From contig JACEVL010000156.1 in assembly GCA_020284085.1 (NCBI GenBank), positions 843,501 to 907,500 on the forward strand: 64,000 bases of DNA, given 5' to 3'. Below are positions 9,650 to 22,004 of the stretch, one piece after another. The first letter of the stretch is position 1, and every line of letters starts with the position of its first letter. The notes below the pieces were generated by a model. It had not been told where the DNA came from. It was given only the letters and a program-made list of their open reading frames with translations, and did not search any database. The translations under genes and the position numbers were made by a program. Source of the DNA: Aporrectodea caliginosa. Taxonomy: Eukaryota > Annelida > Clitellata > Crassiclitellata > Lumbricidae.

Positions 9650-10081
9650 ATGCCCTAGCTATGCTATACGACGTGGTTCGTGCTACAACGGTGGCCCGAA
9701 TGTTCTATGCTGCTCCGGCTTGGTGTGGGTTTGCAGGGCAGCAAGAAAAGAATCGCCTTCAGTCGGCGATGCGGCGTCTGATTCGTCTGCGGTACCAGCC
9801 AGAGCATCTTTGCGACACTGCCGACTCACGCCTCTTCTCTGCGGTCCTAGGAAACCCGGGGCATGTACTCCATGGGCTACTCCCCCCAAAAAAACCGCTC
9901 CCCTACACCCTGCGCCCGAGAGTTAATTTACATGACCGTTTTATTCCACAAGCTGACAATCTTTCACGCAGATCGTTTATAATAAGAATGTCATACTCTG
10001 TATAAATGTATGTAGGCCTACACCAAAGTGCGGATATGCAATAATTGGTTGAATAAAGAATATACTTAATTACTTACTTAC
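9650..10081 (+). mobile_element. CR1-like LINE 3' end (ORF2 C-terminus, UTR and TTAC tail)
   Basis: The frame 9661-10005 encodes the C-terminal region downstream of the reverse transcriptase of CR1-like LINEs: FYAAPAWCGF, then SRLFSAVLGNPGHVLHGLLP and RSFIIRMSY. After the stop comes the same 3' UTR as at 1750 and a (TTAC)n tail at about 10064. The 5' part with endonuclease and catalytic RT is absent, the usual 5' truncation. It is a dead copy. Confidence 0.85.
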
Positions 10082-10189
10082 CTGTCATGATCTGCACCCA
10101 CGCTCACATTAACCGTGTTCTTTCTAGATTTGACTCCCTAACGGTCTAACCTGCTAACCAGGCGCGGTTTCCTGCCTACGATGCTGTAC

Positions 10190-10658
10190 TAGGGTTGCCA
10201 CCTTTTCGAACTAGGAAGTCGGGACGCAACTTGAACTTTCTCGTAGGCCCTAATCATCGCCGTCCGTCGATGCTGACGAACAGGAATTTTTAGAACTGCA
10301 TACATAACCTCTTTAAAAAAAGTTGACGACCGGGGGAGGGGTAGTCACGGGAAAAAAGTTGACGACGGGGGGTAATCACGGAAAAAGTTCACGACCGGGG
10401 GGTAGTAACGACACTTTTCCTCAATTTTCACCGCACAAAAGCACAAAATTGCTTTTACAGTTGCACAAATTGATTTCCAACTGCACATTGTGTAGAACTG
10501 CACGCTAAAAAAAGCCCTGGTCACAAACATTTTCTTAGTTTGGTCACACATCTGAAAGTCGAGACATTTCGCTGTCCCGACTAGGTCAAGTCGGGACACG
10601 GGACATTTCCCTCGAAATCGGGACTGTCCCGACAAAGTCGGGACGGGTGGCAACCCTA
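10190..10658. mobile_element. hAT-type non-autonomous element (469 bp)
   Basis: Terminal inverted repeats are TAGGGTTGCCACC on the left and its complement at 10646-10658. A perfect 8-bp target duplication TGCTGTAC flanks it at 10182-10189 and 10659-10666. The 8-bp duplication and TAG...CTA ends fit the hAT superfamily. There is no transposase. Pieces of the terminal motif (GTCGGGAC) repeat internally near both ends. Confidence 0.9.
10320..10412. repeat. About 30-bp tandem repeat, three units
   Basis: The pattern AGTTGACGACCGGGGG...GTAGTCACGG recurs three times with small changes inside the element at 10190-10658. Confidence 0.8.
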
Positions 10659-10739
10659 TGCTGTACAGCTAGGCTACTGTGTATTTGGTGAACTTTCTAC
10701 TAACTTTTCTGCTACTATTTGATTACGTTGTATGCAAGG

Positions 10740-10825
10740 ACCAATATAATATAGAATCCTTGCGTTGTATGTAAAGCGCCGTGCGTTTGCCAGCGTTTAA
10801 TAAAAAATTACTTACTTACTTACAC
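10740..10825 (+). mobile_element. LINE or SINE 3' tail with TTAC repeats
   Basis: The sequence AAAGCGCCGTGCGTTTG is followed by AATAAAAAATTACTTACTTACTTAC. The tail is like that at 10064 but the preceding UTR differs, so it belongs to a related family. Confidence 0.5.
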
Positions 10826-11103
10826 TAAATATCGGTATCTATCGAGATGCAGTTTTCTCGGTTGCGTAATCTATGTAAATGCCGTGATGGAGAATGTATT
10901 GACACTGACGACGTTGTTTACAATCTAAATTTATCCGATGATCTAATAATTAATTCTTTATTTATTCTGTAATAAAATCAAAGGCGAACCTCCAATTTAC
11001 AGTTGAAAGCTATTCGTGAGAGTCACTTGGCAGTAAGCATAGACGTTAATTATAATCATTTACTTGTTCTTTTGATTTCTTTATGAAGTAATCGGTGTTT
11101 CAG

Positions 11104-11163
11104 GGCCTTCGAAGGCTTCCATAGGGGATTTGGAGTTAAAGGATTTAGACAAAAACAAAGATG
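11104..11163 (+). CDS. Candidate 60-bp exon (possible upstream gene or IST1 5' exon)
   Basis: A TTTCAG acceptor ends at 11103 and a donor GTAAGC starts at 11164. The enclosed 60 bp has one open frame reading ASIGDLELKDLDKNKDG across the donor, with a calcium-loop-like DKNKDG. It could be a coding exon of an unidentified gene, or a 5' untranslated exon of IST1, which starts 3.8 kb downstream. No neighbour exon could be assigned. Confidence 0.25.
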
Positions 11164-11528
11164 GTAAGCGTATCTTTCTGTTTGAATACTTGCTACGCTG
11201 CCGAGCATCAAAACGTACGTCTATGACAGGTTTATAGAACTGAACAGATTCTGACATCAGCTGATCTTATCCCACATATTACAATCTCTTCCAAACAAGC
11301 AGTGTCAACTCGATCCTATACCTACTTCCTTACTGAAAGACTGCGCATATATCCTTGTTCCCATCATTATCAAAATAATCAACCTCTCCTTATATACTGG
11401 CAGTTTCCCCCTAATCTTCAAACACTCTTTAGTCACTCCACTCTTCAAGGCACCATCATTCGATAAAGAAACCCAACTACAGACCTGTCTCCAACCTGTC
11501 ATTCATCTCTAAACTAACTGAATGCATA

Positions 11529-13078
11529 CAGTGGCGGCGCCAGACACTTTTTGTTACCAGGGCATAGCCAGGGCAGTCATACAAGTAACCAGTGCAGAGG
11601 TGATTTATGGCAAGCGTGGTACGCGAGCTTATATGGTGACCGTCACCATGTGCATCGTGACCATTTAATTTCGCGCTACCGCGCTCGCCATAAGTCGGCC
11701 CTCTGCACTATTATACTTGTCAGGTCAGAGGCTCAGATGGGCAAAGCCCTCTGAAGCTGAACGCTTTTGCACATTTGTAAAGCAAATTTTAACATCTCAG
11801 TGAACTTAGTAAAGCATTAGGCCTACTAAAAAATACTCTTTTGGGTAACATGCACAACAGTTTTCAAAAGCAACAAGTTCAACAAATAGAGCCATTGATT
11901 CAGGTAGGCCCTATTGTTTACGCATTTGCTCAAGTAACTCGTGTCATATGAGATGCAATTAAGCCTATAGGGGTTAGACGTTGATTTATGTGCAGTTCGC
12001 GTGTGAAATGTAGACTTTATTGTAGGATCCTAAGAAAGACAAAGGGGTTGAACCCCTAACCTCCCCCTGGAATTCTCACCCTGGTGTTTGCTACTGACAA
12101 TAGGCCTCCCGCTTCCATCTTCTTCAAACGGACTACTAGGATGACACGGGTCCTGAGATAAAGTCATGCTCTTAATTAAAGGAAGCAGATTCGATAGTGA
12201 AAGAAAAGTGTGCCCGATCAGTACCGTATATCGAAAGATCGGCCTAGCTTAAATAAATCACAGTCTGAGGTAGCAGTGGAACTGGAAGTAATGTCAATTT
12301 CCTCACCTCTAATGACGTCTATTTTCTACTTGGAAGTTGTCGGCACATCGGAGCAAAGTGAACTAATAGCTAGCCTATCGGCTTCTTCCTCCGCTGTATC
12401 TGCATTCTCCACAAACATCTGCAGCTGAAGGAATATCAGCACCTGAGGTTTGCATCTTAAAGAACAAATTGATGGAAGGAGTACCGAAAACAGGAACCTC
12501 AATTTTCGACTTTCCTCTGCTCCTTTCTGAATGCCAGAACTGTACATACGTTTCAAGGGATTCATGGCTGATGATGATAATTTTCGTCTACGTATTATAT
12601 TTAAAAGTAGGGGCCTACGGTAAACGAATGAATTATACCATGGCATGTACAGAGACACTGTAGGACAGAGACAGCGATTATATATATATAATACATACAT
12701 TATATTATATATGTATGCATATATATATATAGAGAGAGAGACAGACAGACAGAGACAGAGAGACACGCTGGAGCAGAGTGGATGCATGCCTCAATGGAAG
12801 AATCATCACTCACTGCCATGGCCCTATATCTAGCGTGTCTCCATGTACAAACAACTGAGTGTTCGCTTCTACTGTGGTTCAAAATTCAAATTTTCCGACA
12901 GGTGATTGATAGACCACACATTATACACGTCTGTGGACCTGCAGTTGTGTATCGTGTATCATGCTATAAAGCTGTATAGCAAAATTTTGGAGCCAAAATT
13001 TGGCAGGGCAACGACCAGGGCAAAGGCTTTTTTACCAGGGCATTTGCCCTGGCATGCCCTGGTGTAGTGCCGCCACTG
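11529..13078. mobile_element. hAT-type non-autonomous element (1,550 bp)
   Basis: Ends are CAGTGGCGGC at 11529 and GCCGCCACTG ending at 13078. A perfect 8-bp duplication AATGCATA flanks it at 11521-11528 and 13079-13086. Near both ends ACCAGGGCAT and relatives repeat. No transposase frame was recognised. The duplicated host site lies inside a LINE reading frame, so the insertion is younger than the LINE. Confidence 0.93.
12680..12770. repeat. TA/GA/CAGA microsatellite
   Basis: Runs of TATA, then GAGAGA, then ACAGACAGACAGAGACAGAG. Confidence 0.85.
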
Positions 13079-13287
13079 AATGCATAGTCCTGTCTTAGAT
13101 CAACGTATACCTGACTTCCAAAAACTCCTTAACCCACACTAGTCTGGTTTTACAAAGCGCCACTCGACTGAAACACTACTAATTTCCCTCTGCAATAAAC
13201 TTGTATGTGCCATCTCTCATCAACAAGTCTCGTGTCTCTGCCTTCTTCATATTTCTGCAGCCTTCGATACCATCGATCACAACATCA

Positions 13288-14205
13288 GCCAAAGACTGTG
13301 TTATTTAAGTTTCAGTTTACTTTTCAATTTGAGTTTTAGTTTTATTTTAACTTTCCAGTTTAGTTTTAGCTAAGACGATAATAACGAAGAGATACGTAGC
13401 GGCAACGTGTTAGCCAATCAGAGATCGTCTTTTCTAATGCATTGCGGGCGATGTCTGTGGCCATCTATTTTTTAGTTTACACTGTCATCCGGGCACTCAG
13501 CAGGGTGAGAACTATCGACGGAGCAAAGGCAAACAAAGCCAAGTGAATCATTCTCGACGTTGTTTTTAGTCATTTACAAGATACATACATTGCATATTAT
13601 TTTTATTGAATTAAGTCGCTTTTGTTACGTTACGATAATCATCCACAAAAGAAACGGGACTAAAACTGATCTGAGCTGCAAACCGCTGGATTTAAAATCA
13701 GAGCCACAAACATAATCTTGGTCAATGACCCAATTTTCGTCCGTGACGTATCTCTTCGTTATTATCGTCTTAGGTTTTAGCTATAGTTTTCAGATCTTTT
13801 CAGTTTTAGTTTCAGTTTCAGTTTTCAGAAAGTTTCAGTTTAATTTAGTTCAGTAAGCATTCAACAGAAGCAATTAAATGTCATTTTTATTAAATAACAT
13901 TCATTTTGATTAGCAGGAACAGCAGATCTAATTAAGTTCGTGCATTCATGCTACTGAGGTGCACTTTGAAGCACTTGCTGCTAACCATTGCAGACATCTC
14001 TAAACTGTCGCTCAGAAAAAATTAATTCAGTTTTCAACTTTCAAGTTTCGTTTTAGTTCTAGTTTTGTACTTTTGAGTTTAGTTTTAGTTACAGTTTTCA
14101 GAACTTTTCAGTTTCAGTTTTATTTCAGTTAACTGGAATATAAGATTTTCAGTTGAAGATGAAGTTATTTTCAGTTTTAGTTAACTTAAATAACACTGCT
14201 ATCTA
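13288..14205. mobile_element. AT-rich insert with GTTATTTAAGTT ends
   Basis: The left end (C)TGTGTTATTTAAGTT and the right end, read inward, CAGTGTTATTTAAGTT form an imperfect inverted repeat. Internal sequence is dominated by AGTTTTAGTT/TCAGTTTTAG repeats. It interrupts the LINE reading frame, which resumes at about 14206. A target duplication could not be confirmed, so the boundaries are approximate. Confidence 0.6.
13370..13773. mobile_element. 404-bp element with 28-bp perfect terminal inverted repeats
   Basis: Positions 13370-13397 and 13746-13773 are exact reverse complements (outer end CTAAGACGATAATAACGAAG). GTTTTAG flanks both sides (13363-13369 and 13774-13780). It is nested within the AT-rich insert 13288-14205. 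Because GTTTTAG is common in the host insert, the 7-bp duplication is suggestive only, and the superfamily is unassigned. Confidence 0.8.
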
Positions 14206-14560
14206 TCTGGTTCCGTTTTACTGTCTGCTTTCCTCTGGATTCAGTCCTATCTCTCTTCCCGCTCTTTTCCGTTAAATCATCGGAAACCTCATCCCAATCA
14301 TGCCCTCTCACCTGTGGTTTTTCGCAAGGTTCTGTCCTCGGGCCCCTTTTGTTCATCCTCTAAAATACTCCACTCAGCTCACTCATCAAAGCATCCTCAT
14401 TTGACCATCAGCTCTATTCCAGTGACACCCAATTATTCATCTCTTTCTCTCCAAACAGCTTCTCCTACTCATTAGATCATCTTCTCCATGTAGTTACCCA
14501 AATCTTCTCCTGGTTGACATCAAATCTCCTGTACCTGAACCCCTCTAAAACTGAATTCAT

Positions 14561-14662
14561 CAGGGTGGAGACGATTTAAATCAGTTGATTAAAATCATTG
14601 ATTTAAATCGTGATTTAAATCAGTAATAGAAATCACATTGTGATTTGTTCCTTCCACCCACT
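14561..14662. mobile_element. Short element rich in GATTTAAATC
   Basis: It begins CAGGGTGGAGACGATTTAAA and repeats the palindrome GATTTAAATC. A weak inverted end (TTCCACCC) occurs at about 14653-14660. It cuts off the LINE reading frame at 14560. Confidence 0.4.
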
Positions 14663-14926
14663 TTTTTGCTCAGATAATTGTAACAGACAGAATTGTTGCA
14701 ATTTGCCATCATAAGACTTGAATATTTTCTTATCACTCTTATGCTGAGAGCTATCTCAGTAGTTATTCTGTTGAAGACTGTACATAATTTTAGTAGTCAA
14801 ATACAAATGGTGTACCAGATATAAAAGAGCATCAATTTTTAATATTTGATAAATATGCAGTCTTCAGAACTCTGAATCGAAGTTAAAGCAAATCTAAGGA
14901 CGTTATGGTTTTTGTTGTTGCAGGCT

Positions 14927-17900
14927 ATGTTTTCCAACAAGCCAAACTACTTGAAGTTGAGAACAAATCTTCGACTTTGTATTAATCGTTTAAAATTACT
15001 TGAGAAGAAGAAAAGTTAGAATTTATTTTTATATTTTACAGTTGTGGTGCTTGTGACTCATTGTAAAGTTTAATACATAGCAACCCTCCAGTTGTTTTAA
15101 TTAAACAATTTTGTCTAATTTATCCTATTATGCTTAATTCAAACCTCCTTCTGACTACCCTTTTAGACAACCCCTCTGACTCAACACAGTGCTTGTGAAC
15201 AAGCTGGTGCCCTGCACTTGGATTTCAAGTGTCGCTTTAGAAGTTTGGAGTTTACGAACATGATTATGAACTAGTATTTGTTAATCATGCCATGTGCTTT
15301 AAATAATAGAATTTGCAAATATGTGATTAATTTGTATTTCAGTAATGTAATATTTGTGATAATAATGAGAAGTGTAATAATTTTTTCTCATTTTCTAAGC
15401 AGTATTGTTGTCAATATATAATATTTTCTGTGTAATCCATATGTGACTTTTTCTACTGGTGGCAATTTGTTAAACAGTTGATCTTTTTCAGACGATAATG
15501 CTGAATTAGTTGTTGATTGAATTGATTGAGGTATTCATTGCTCTTTTCAATCCATTACTCTCGTTATTAATTGCTGCGTGTCTCGCTTCTAAGGTTTTCT
15601 TTTATTTACTTGTTCAGCTGAGATGGCGCTGAAGGCGCGTCGCGAGATTGCAGACTACATTGTTGCTGGCAAAGATGATCGTGCCAGAATACGAGTAAGT
15701 ATACAGACACACTATTTCAAATAGTGTATACTGATTAAGTGTTGATCTTGTCAAAGTGCCCTTGTAACAGCATGTGCCGTGTTACGGTGCTTTAGAAATT
15801 GTCATATTCATCATCATGAACATCAACTGGAGAATGTCATACCATGGTGTTAGTTAAATGTATTGTCTGGGAAAGTCTTTGGAGATTCTGTGAACTCATG
15901 CTAGCAGAACTGTAATGGGTTTGCAAAACTAATCGCTAAGCATAGTGCAAAGTAACAAGCCTTTCCCTTGTGTATTTTCTGCATCTTTAAAAGAAATGTC
16001 CTAATTTTCTGAACATGTAAATAAATGCTTCTCTGCATATTTAATGAATATAGGTGTCTTTTCTGACAGGTTGAGCACATCATCAGAGAAGATTACTTGG
16101 TAGAGGCAATGGAAATCGTCGAAATGCTCTGTGATTTGCTGCTCGCTCGCTTTGGTCTCATTGAAAAGATGACGTAAGACATAACACATTGTGCATCGTG
16201 AGGTTCTTTAGAATTTTAATGCAAGTCAACCGTACCAAAACTGTTGATATTCTTTAGAGCGGAACAGAGACGACAGATTGATTGCTCATCAAGGGACACA
16301 CATCTGTGCATGTAAAGGGCCACAGTTAAATGTCTAATTCCTAGGACAGTAAATAATTAATTTAACAAGTGGTTTCGAAGAATACTTTTGGATGTGCTGA
16401 ATGGTGCTTATATAAATGTTTTGTGACATTATATATTTGCATCAAGCAAGCAATATCTGTGGAAATACTGAAGTTTGGCAGTTTTATTTGCTGAAAGATC
16501 TGATGTTTGTGTTGGAAATTGCAAATGTTTCGACATGGCAAATGAAGGTTTTTGCATTTGAGCATTTCTTGTGGTTTTCCTGTAGTGAGTTGGATCCAGG
16601 AATTGAAGAATCAATTGCTACACTCATCTGGGTGACACCAAGGCTGTCAGGAGATGTTCAAGAATTGAGAGAAGTAGGTGCATAGTTTTAACATAGCTGG
16701 GCAATTTTATCAGCTTTCTGTTTTCACTAATAACCAAACCGCGTAACTAAAATAATTTCATTGTTGGTACACTCTTTTCACAGTGCAGTGCTTTAAGGTT
16801 ATTGCAAGTGTGGAGCGCAACCATAGTTGCCATATGTTGGAGTCACTGGACCAAGGCTTAGTCGATAGTTTGGAGTGATCACAGGTGGTAGTTTTTGCAG
16901 CACATGATGACGCTACCACCGAGCAGTGCCTGATTGGTAGCAGTTGATGCATGTCCAGCTCTCAATTGAACCACTGGATGCACATAGAGCAGGAATTTGT
17001 CACATGCCGGATTGGTTGAATGAAGCACCAGTGACTAATGGTCAAGGTAACTTTGAAGGCCCGCTTCACTCCTACGTTGAGACAAAAAATTACCCGGCTA
17101 GAAACGGTGTACATGGTCCATAGATTCTAGACTCTACAGCACTTCGGAAAGGATGGACCTTCTTTATGCAGTTGGGTTGGTCAAGAATCCACAGTAGAAA
17201 CAAGGAATTAGTCTGGTATGCAAACTTGCCAATGGTAAACTCCAACATGTTAGAAATTACTGATCAAATTCAGCATTTAGAAACAATAATCCAACATAAC
17301 GGGAACATGGCCAGTGATGTGCAAACTTGGGAAATATTTTGTTTAATGCTATGAGACTTTTCCAATCAGTTTCGGCTCTTCATCAGGTATTGGAATGACT
17401 ACATTTGAGCTGGGATTGAATCATGACTTGTATGGCAACCTTTTACTTCTTCTTGTTCTTAACTCCGTCTGTTGATAATGGAATTGATGCTGGGTTGTTT
17501 ACATTTAGGTTTCAAATCAACTGACTGTCAAATATGGCAAAGAATATGCTGTCATGTGTCTACGCAATGGATTTGAAAATGTTAATGAGAAGGTTGGCTA
17601 CTTTGTCTTTTTGCCCCTTCTGTTGAAATTTATCATGTTTTTATCGATAGGATCTCAGACACCAAGGCTTCTTCACTTTTTTAGGTGTCAGGATGCATAA
17701 CAAATATTCTATCATCGGCATACTATTTCCTTATAATGCTTTCTTTTGAATAACTCAATTAAATATAGGAATTCTGACTTTTTTTAATGGCAAACAATTA
17801 AATGTCAGTTCTTATTTAAACTCTGAACATATATTCGGGCATTTCTAGAGACTACTGATAATAAATTCAGAAAACAGATAATGTTTACTTTTCGGTATAG

Positions 17901-20900
17901 AAACTTCTGAGAAGTTTGATCCCACAGTTGAAGTAACTTTTGATTGAAGTGCAAACTCATATGCAGCATCACAGCAATACAAGAGATTTACTTGATTTCC
18001 AACTTGCATTACACTCGTTTATCTTTGCCCATATAGATGGTCGTGTGAGTGGGCCCAGATGGCCTGGTATTACTTGAATCGAATGGTCACTCCTGAGTAC
18101 TAAATGTAAGTAAGTAAGTAGGTAAGTATATTCTTTATTAACCAATTGCTAATCACACTCTGGTGTACAGATATCTTATAAACACAGTTTTGTAAGTATA
18201 TAGCATCCTGACAATAAACATTTTTCGCATCAAGTAAGTTAGTAAGTAAGTGAGAATATCCCTTAATAAACCAGCTACCAACCGCACCTTGGTGCAAATC
18301 ATTATAGTCCCGTATATATCTAAGAAAGTCAGCCAATTTTGATCAGACTTTATATATCAATCCTAGTGATGAAAGTTTTACTCATCAAATTATCTGCGGG
18401 AGGAATGATATGGTCATGAGCCCGGGGGCGGAGGGAATACTTAAAAGTTTAAATAGGCTTGGCAAAATTTTTTTAGTTTTCATGAGCACTGCATGCACAG
18501 TTGTGCATTTAAATGTTTGCTTAACTCCAATACACCATGTTGTGGGAGAGCTTCACACTCCACATTAGTATGCTGGTGGTGAGCCATCAGCCATCGTGTA
18601 AAGCAACGGCTGAATTTGTTTAAAGGTCTGATGAGGTGAGTAATCTGTGCTGTCCAAGTATTTTCAATCTGATCATTGTTGATTTATTTCAACAGGTGAT
18701 GCACAGAATGAATGTTGCTGCGCCTCCTAAGCGTCTGGTTGAAAACTACATGGTTGAAATAGCGAAAACATATAACGTCCCGTATGAACCAGATCCGTTG
18801 GTAATGATGGTAAGGAAGCTGGATTATGTCACTTCATGTGGGTTATTTAATGAATTTGATCTGTTACCTATTCAGATTTAATAGGGCTATGGTATTATTT
18901 TCTGGAATTCTTATGGATCCATGATTTCTTTATTGGGAATTCTCGCGAAGTTTGTTTCTGTGGCTTGCAGTTGTGAATTTTTAAGCAGATGCCTTTTTGC
19001 TGATTCAGTGCTGCTGCAATTTAAATGATTCTGCTTAGGCAGATTAAATATTGTATGGATAAATTACTGCAGTCTGTTGACTGGAGATGTTGTAGGGCAG
19101 ATTTAAAAATTAATTTTTTTGGTAATTGAATTTTTTCGTCTTACTTGTAGTTCCTTTGTCTGGAGTTTGAAGTGATATTTTTGTTTTAGGGTCCTCCACC
19201 AGAGGCCACTAGCTTAATTGACCTTGAAAGAGACCTCGCTGGATTTGATGAAAAACCCGCTGGTAGTGGTACTGGCAGTAGTGGTGGTGGAGGTGGTGGT
19301 GGCAGTAGTGGCTTTGGTGGTGGTGGCAGTAGTGGTGGAGGTGGTGGTGGGGGCAGTGCATCCTCGCAGAAGCACTTAGAGGCATATGGAGCAGCAGGAC
19401 ATGGCTCTGGTGCTGGAAATGGTGAGAAGAGCGAAAAGCGATCTTCATTTGGAGGAGCAGCTTATAACGGAGGTGCAGCTGGTACCATTGGGGCAGGTGC
19501 AAGTCCCAAGATGCCTGGTAGTGATGCAGCTGGTCTACCTTTTGGAGGAGTGCCAGTCCTTCCAAGCGAAGTAAGTTGACTACTTCATGGTAAAGTACTC
19601 TTTTGTCTCCTCTACTTTCTCAGGTCATGTTAAAATGCTGTTGGGTTACTGGTATGCAGCAGCTAGCAGTTTAGTTGTTACCACATCATATTATGCAACT
19701 GAATCCACAGTTTGAATATCTGTTTGATAGTTGGCACCAGCTGGCGTGTTTACACCCACTGTGCAACGCCTTTATGAGGTACTTTGTGTTCAGGTGCTAT
19801 ATTAAGTGTCTTCATACATGTATACATACATGCGTACATACACTGTACATCTGCAGGACCTCTATTTACTACTCTACTTGTAATCAGCAATGCGTCTGTG
19901 TCATTCTGTTATTGCAAATAAACGAATATTGATTGATTGATTGAGTCACCACTAAGGAATCGTCTTCCTCAGGACCTATGGCTAGAACTCCTTTGCTTCT
20001 CTCCCCTCAGTTCTGAAAGTACCTGAACACTTTACTGGTTTAACAGTGATGACACTGCATGCCCCGGGTCGTGAACACCACTGACTTTTGAGTGGTGATT
20101 TTTAATTTTCAATTACAATTGTACAGTTTAATTAAATATATGATAATTATTTCTATTTGTTTTTTTAGCCACGATTCCCATCACCCGGAGCAAGTGGAAA
20201 CAATTTCATTCCACCTGCTGGTTCTGTCAGGCCTCCCCCTCCTTTACCTGACCATCCACCAAATTTTTTTCAAGATCAACAGGTAGAGTTTATGGATTCA
20301 AATTAGAGTTTAATGGAAACGCATATTGATTGTTTATTTTTGGTATTTTCAAAATATAAACTTTTGCTCTTTGTGTTAAGTTGCATTTATTACTTACTTC
20401 CACCAACAAGTAGTGATAACTGTGCTACTAATTCTCTTCTTTCTAAGAACATTCAGGTTTTATGATTTAATCCATAATATTTTCTAACATGTTTAATTGC
20501 TGATGTCTTTGATTGATTGATTGATTGATTTGGAGATAAAGTTACCTTATTGTCCTTTTTGATGATGAGTTAAGCCATTGACAACATTGACCATGAACTA
20601 TACTGATAGTATAATATTTAATTGTGAAAAAATTAGATTCCTACATTCAGCCTTGGCTTTTTTACATTTCCTGAAAAGCATACATTTGAGAAATGCATTT
20701 ATTGTTGGCCTGTTGTTTGTTTTATTTTATCAGTTGCCTCAGTATGATGATGCTATGAAATCAAGCAGACCACGTAAGTGTTTAACTGGAATTGTGTTTA
20801 CTGCTACATGTTTTGCACGTTGACTTAAACACATCTATCATAATAATTGCAAATTTATGTAGCACTGCTTCAAGAGACTCATCAGAGTGAAACTACAGGC

Positions 20901-22004
20901 TGAGCTATAATGCATTTGACTAGATTTACTATTATGCCTACTGTGAGACTGTGGCTTACACTAACGAGAAAAATAGTTTGTAATGAGTGTAATCCAAATA
21001 TAATGTAACAAACTCAAAATACTCAAAATACTGAATAATATGCAAACTATTACATGTACTTTGTTAGAGTTATACCGGGTAAGTATTTTCACTTTTTAAT
21101 GCCAGCACTTCTTTACATGTGAAAGTATTGACACTTCTACTAAGTACAGTAATGCATTACTTAAACTTCCTTACTGTTCAACAGTTGGTAAACATGAAGT
21201 ACAGTGTGGACTTGTTAACATGTTACCAGATAACACAGTTTCACTTAACACGAAGTGGTGTTATGTCCCCCAAAGTTATTAACATACCGTATTGTTTAAC
21301 TTACCGGATAGATGGTCTGAGGGACAGTCAGATTGATTGACTGGTCAGACAGACGAACTGATGGTCAGATGTCCAGATTGAGTTAGACAATGGGTTATTT
21401 CTGCATTAGTCTATTTGACATGCGGTCCAGTTGACTCACTGTTTCTGGCCTGTGCTCAACGATTTCATGTTAGTGGGTCCACGCTGAGTGTTTTAAGTGT
21501 TGAAAAAGTGGTCTTTTTATACTGGTTTCAGTAGTTTTTGTTATAAAAATGCTTTTGGGAGCCATATCATAGCAACCAGTTTGTAATGACTTATTTCAAC
21601 AAGGTCTTACTTAAATTTGGGATCCATGCCCTAACAATGTTATTTCTGTGTGCATAATAGTGATGCACATTGCAAGGAGAATCCAGTGCATCTATGCCCT
21701 GATCTAGTATTTTATTCTTCCTGTCTGGTGTTATTTGTTTGTTTTAGATCTGGGTCCAGGAACCGGTAACCAGTCAGCTCCAAATGGTGCCAATGGTCAT
21801 TTTCCAACACCTGCTCCTCGTGGAGTGATTTCTAATTCTAAAAGCCAACCACAACCAGGGCAAAACAACTTTCCAACCCTGCCCGACGTGCCTGGCCTGC
21901 CCAGTGTTCCGGTAAATAGTGTTGGTGTAAACTCAGTCGGTGGGGATGATGTTGATTTTGATGACCTCACCAGGAGGTTCGAGGAGCTGAAACGAAAGAA
22001 ATAA
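14927..22004 (+). CDS. IST1: IST1 (ESCRT-III-associated factor)
   Basis: Ten coding exons with GT-AG borders and consistent phases: 14927-15014, 15618-15694, 16070-16173, 16586-16673, 17509-17592, 18696-18809, 19190-19570, 20169-20282, 20734-20773 and 21748-22004 (stop 22002), giving 448 codons. The N-terminal Ist1 domain (exons 1-6) is clear: LRLCINRLKLLEKKK, KARREIADYIVAGKDDRARI, HIIREDYLVEAMEI, LARFGLI, TLIWVTPRL and YNVPYEPDPLV. A 127-codon Gly/Ser-rich linker exon follows, longer than in vertebrates. The C-terminus has LPDVPGLPSVP (MIM2-like) and DFDDLTRRFEELKRKK (MIM1). IST1 binds CHMP1 and, through the MIMs, VPS4 and spastin MIT domains, acting in endosomal sorting, tubule scission and cytokinesis. 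The exon 1 donor is the weak GTTAGA. The ATG follows an acceptor, so a 5' untranslated exon lies upstream. Residue M1 aligns with the usual start. Confidence 0.96.
18108..18180 (-). mobile_element. LINE 3' end with TTAC tail in an IST1 intron
   Basis: On the minus strand it reads ACACCAGAGTGTGATTAGCA, then TTGGTTAATAAAGAATATAC and a TTAC tail, matching the 3' ends at 1750 and 10010. Inserted in the intron between IST1 coding exons 5 and 6. Confidence 0.7.
18232..18335 (-). mobile_element. Second LINE 3' end with TTAC tail
   Basis: On the minus strand it reads TTGCACCAAGGTGCGGTTGG, then a GTTTATTAAGGGATATTCTC-like segment and TTAC repeats. It lies 50 bp from the copy at 18108-18180 in the same orientation, either a second insertion or a duplication. 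Confidence 0.65.

Larger units (their letters stand above)
11297..14560 (+). pseudogene. CR1/L2-like LINE reverse transcriptase, broken by insertions
   Basis: Three separated pieces read as one reverse transcriptase in order. 11297-11528 gives LDPIPTSLLKDC, then SLVTPLFK and a degraded fingers region. 13087-13287 gives HQSGF, STETLL and AAFDTIDHN. 14206-14560 gives SYLSSRS, then FSQGSVLGPLLFIL, a decayed active-site region (LYSSDTQLF in place of a YADD box) and LNPSKTEFI. The gaps are filled by a hAT-type element (11529-13078) and another insert (about 13288-14205). Stops and the lost catalytic box make it dead. Confidence 0.85.

Noticed and set aside
19209..19565. Minus-strand His-rich frame of 118 codons
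   Set aside because: Antisense of the Gly-rich IST1 exon.
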